This document shows, in pieces, positions 63,366-64,000 of a stretch of DNA of 64,000 bases. Below the pieces are notes generated by a model that searched no databases, was not told where the DNA came from, and saw only the letters and a list, made by a program, of their open reading frames with translations. The DNA is from Flavobacteriaceae bacterium (GTDB lineage: Bacteria > Bacteroidota > Bacteroidia > Flavobacteriales > Flavobacteriaceae), in contig JAQWJJ010000011.1 in the NCBI GenBank assembly GCA_029248405.1, forward strand, positions 124,001 through 188,000, given 5' to 3'. Numbering within the stretch: the stretch's first letter is position 1; each line of letters opens with the position of its first letter. The translations under genes and the position numbers were made by a program.

Positions 63366-64000
63366 ATGTTAGAAAAATTAAATATTGTAAAGCAGCGTTT
63401 CGATGAGGTGAGTGATTTGATCATTCAGCCAGAAGTCATCAGTGACCAGAAACGTTATATCCAACTCAACAAGGAATATAAAGACTTGAATGCCATGATG
63501 GGGAAACGCGAAGAGTATATCGCATTGACCAATAGCATTGAAGAAGCTCAAGAAATTCTCAATGAGGAGACTGATGCAGAGATGATCGAGATGGCAAAAA
63601 TGGAAATGGAGACGGCGCAGGAGCGCAAGCCCTTACTTGAAGAGGAAATTCGTTTCATGCTGGTGCCCAAGGATCCAGAAGATGCCAAAAATGCAGTGAT
63701 GGAAATTAGAGCAGGCACTGGCGGTGATGAAGCCAGTATTTTTGCAGGAGATTTACACCGACTTTATACCAAATATTGTGAAGGCAAAGGTTGGCAGGTC
63801 AGTGTTGTAGATTATAATGAAGGGACCAGTGGTGGTTTTAAGGAAATTATTTTTGAAGTTAATGGTGAAGATGTTTATGGCACCCTAAAGTATGAGGCGG
63901 GAGTGCATCGGGTCCAAAGAGTGCCCCAAACCGAAACCCAAGGTAGGGTGCATACAAGTGCTGCAACAGTCATGGTGTTGCCCGAAGCAGAAGAATTTGA
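63366..64000 (+). CDS. prfA: Peptide chain release factor 1, N-terminal part (cut by window edge)
   Basis: Release factor for UAA and UAG. About 211 residues are visible: N-terminal helical domain and the [16 protein letters not shown] and [16 protein letters not shown] segments. The codon-recognition tripeptide and the GGQ motif lie beyond position 64000. The HTSA start of domain 3 supports RF1. Start at ATG 63366. Confidence 0.93.
   Translation, partial: MLEKLNIVKQRFDEVSDLIIQPEVISDQKRYIQLNKEYKDLNAMMGKREEYIALTNSIEEAQEILNEETDAEMIEMAKMEMETAQERKPLLEEEIRFMLVPKDPEDAKNAVMEIRAGTGGDEASIFAGDLHRLYTKYCEGKGWQVSVVDYNEGTSGGFKEIIFEVNGEDVYGTLKYEAGVHRVQRVPQTETQGRVHTSAATVMVLPEAEEF

Overview
The window is a 64-kb stretch of a chromosome from a member of the Bacteroidota, most likely class Flavobacteriia. 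This is read from family content (type III glutamine synthetase, T9SS-sorted protein, Lacal_2735, TIGR03643, BT_3928, DUF4293 and DUF1599 proteins, TonB receptor with lipoprotein partner), from gene order (NUDIX/pyrE/SRPBCC/birA/rsfS/ftsH/LUD/cdsA/psd/ACBP; DUF1599/BT_3928/tpiA/prmA/clpS) and from many TAnnTTTG boxes, the Bacteroidota -7 promoter element, just upstream of start codons. No phage, insertion sequence or CRISPR array was seen.

Layout. 1-2900: kynurenine pathway (KMO, KynU), a CDGSH iron-sulfur protein too short for usual cut-offs, and MsrA. 2900-16100: zinc-ribbon-like coiled-coil protein, Nif3, LpxK, a hybrid sensor kinase, GAPDH, LipA, an NRAMP-like transporter, ECF sigma factor, glycosyltransferase, MurB, aminotransferase, DUF1573. 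16200-30400: ValS, phospholipid synthesis (CdsA, Psd, ACBP), FtsH, RsfS, BirA, PyrE, NUDIX, an M14 peptidase lipoprotein, and the rho gene, which is interrupted by one in-frame TAA. 30500-39900: phosphoesterase, TruA, ABC exporter, CdaA, FolP, then a tight six-gene operon from DUF1599 to ClpS. 40000-43430: a TonB receptor, lipoprotein and His-rich protein operon. 43430-44400: a sparse stretch with a tRNA-Arg gene and hairpins.

44400-50440 is the most interesting accessory region. A partly eroded sulfur-detoxification operon (DUF6691, a truncated persulfide-dioxygenase-like gene, TauE/SafE exporter, a Crp/Fnr regulator with an apparent internal deletion) lies next to cysteine dioxygenase. A cysteine-sulfinate-decarboxylase-like enzyme and a sodium:solute symporter are transcribed away from it. 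Together the last three suggest a cysteine-to-hypotaurine module. Two nearly identical 17-bp palindromic operators lie at exactly the same distance from the -7 boxes of the two sulfur-operon promoters.

51100-56460 holds a TetR regulator, an AarF kinase, an FeS-BCP-like photolyase lacking most cluster cysteines, three small proteins and a flavin reductase, a possible light or oxidative-stress set. 56460-64000 returns to housekeeping: cupin and LamG/T9SS proteins, Apt, Ca/Na antiporter, type III glutamine synthetase, PurM and the start of PrfA. Many convergent gene pairs share their stop codons, leaving no space for intrinsic terminators, which makes the state of rho especially worth checking.
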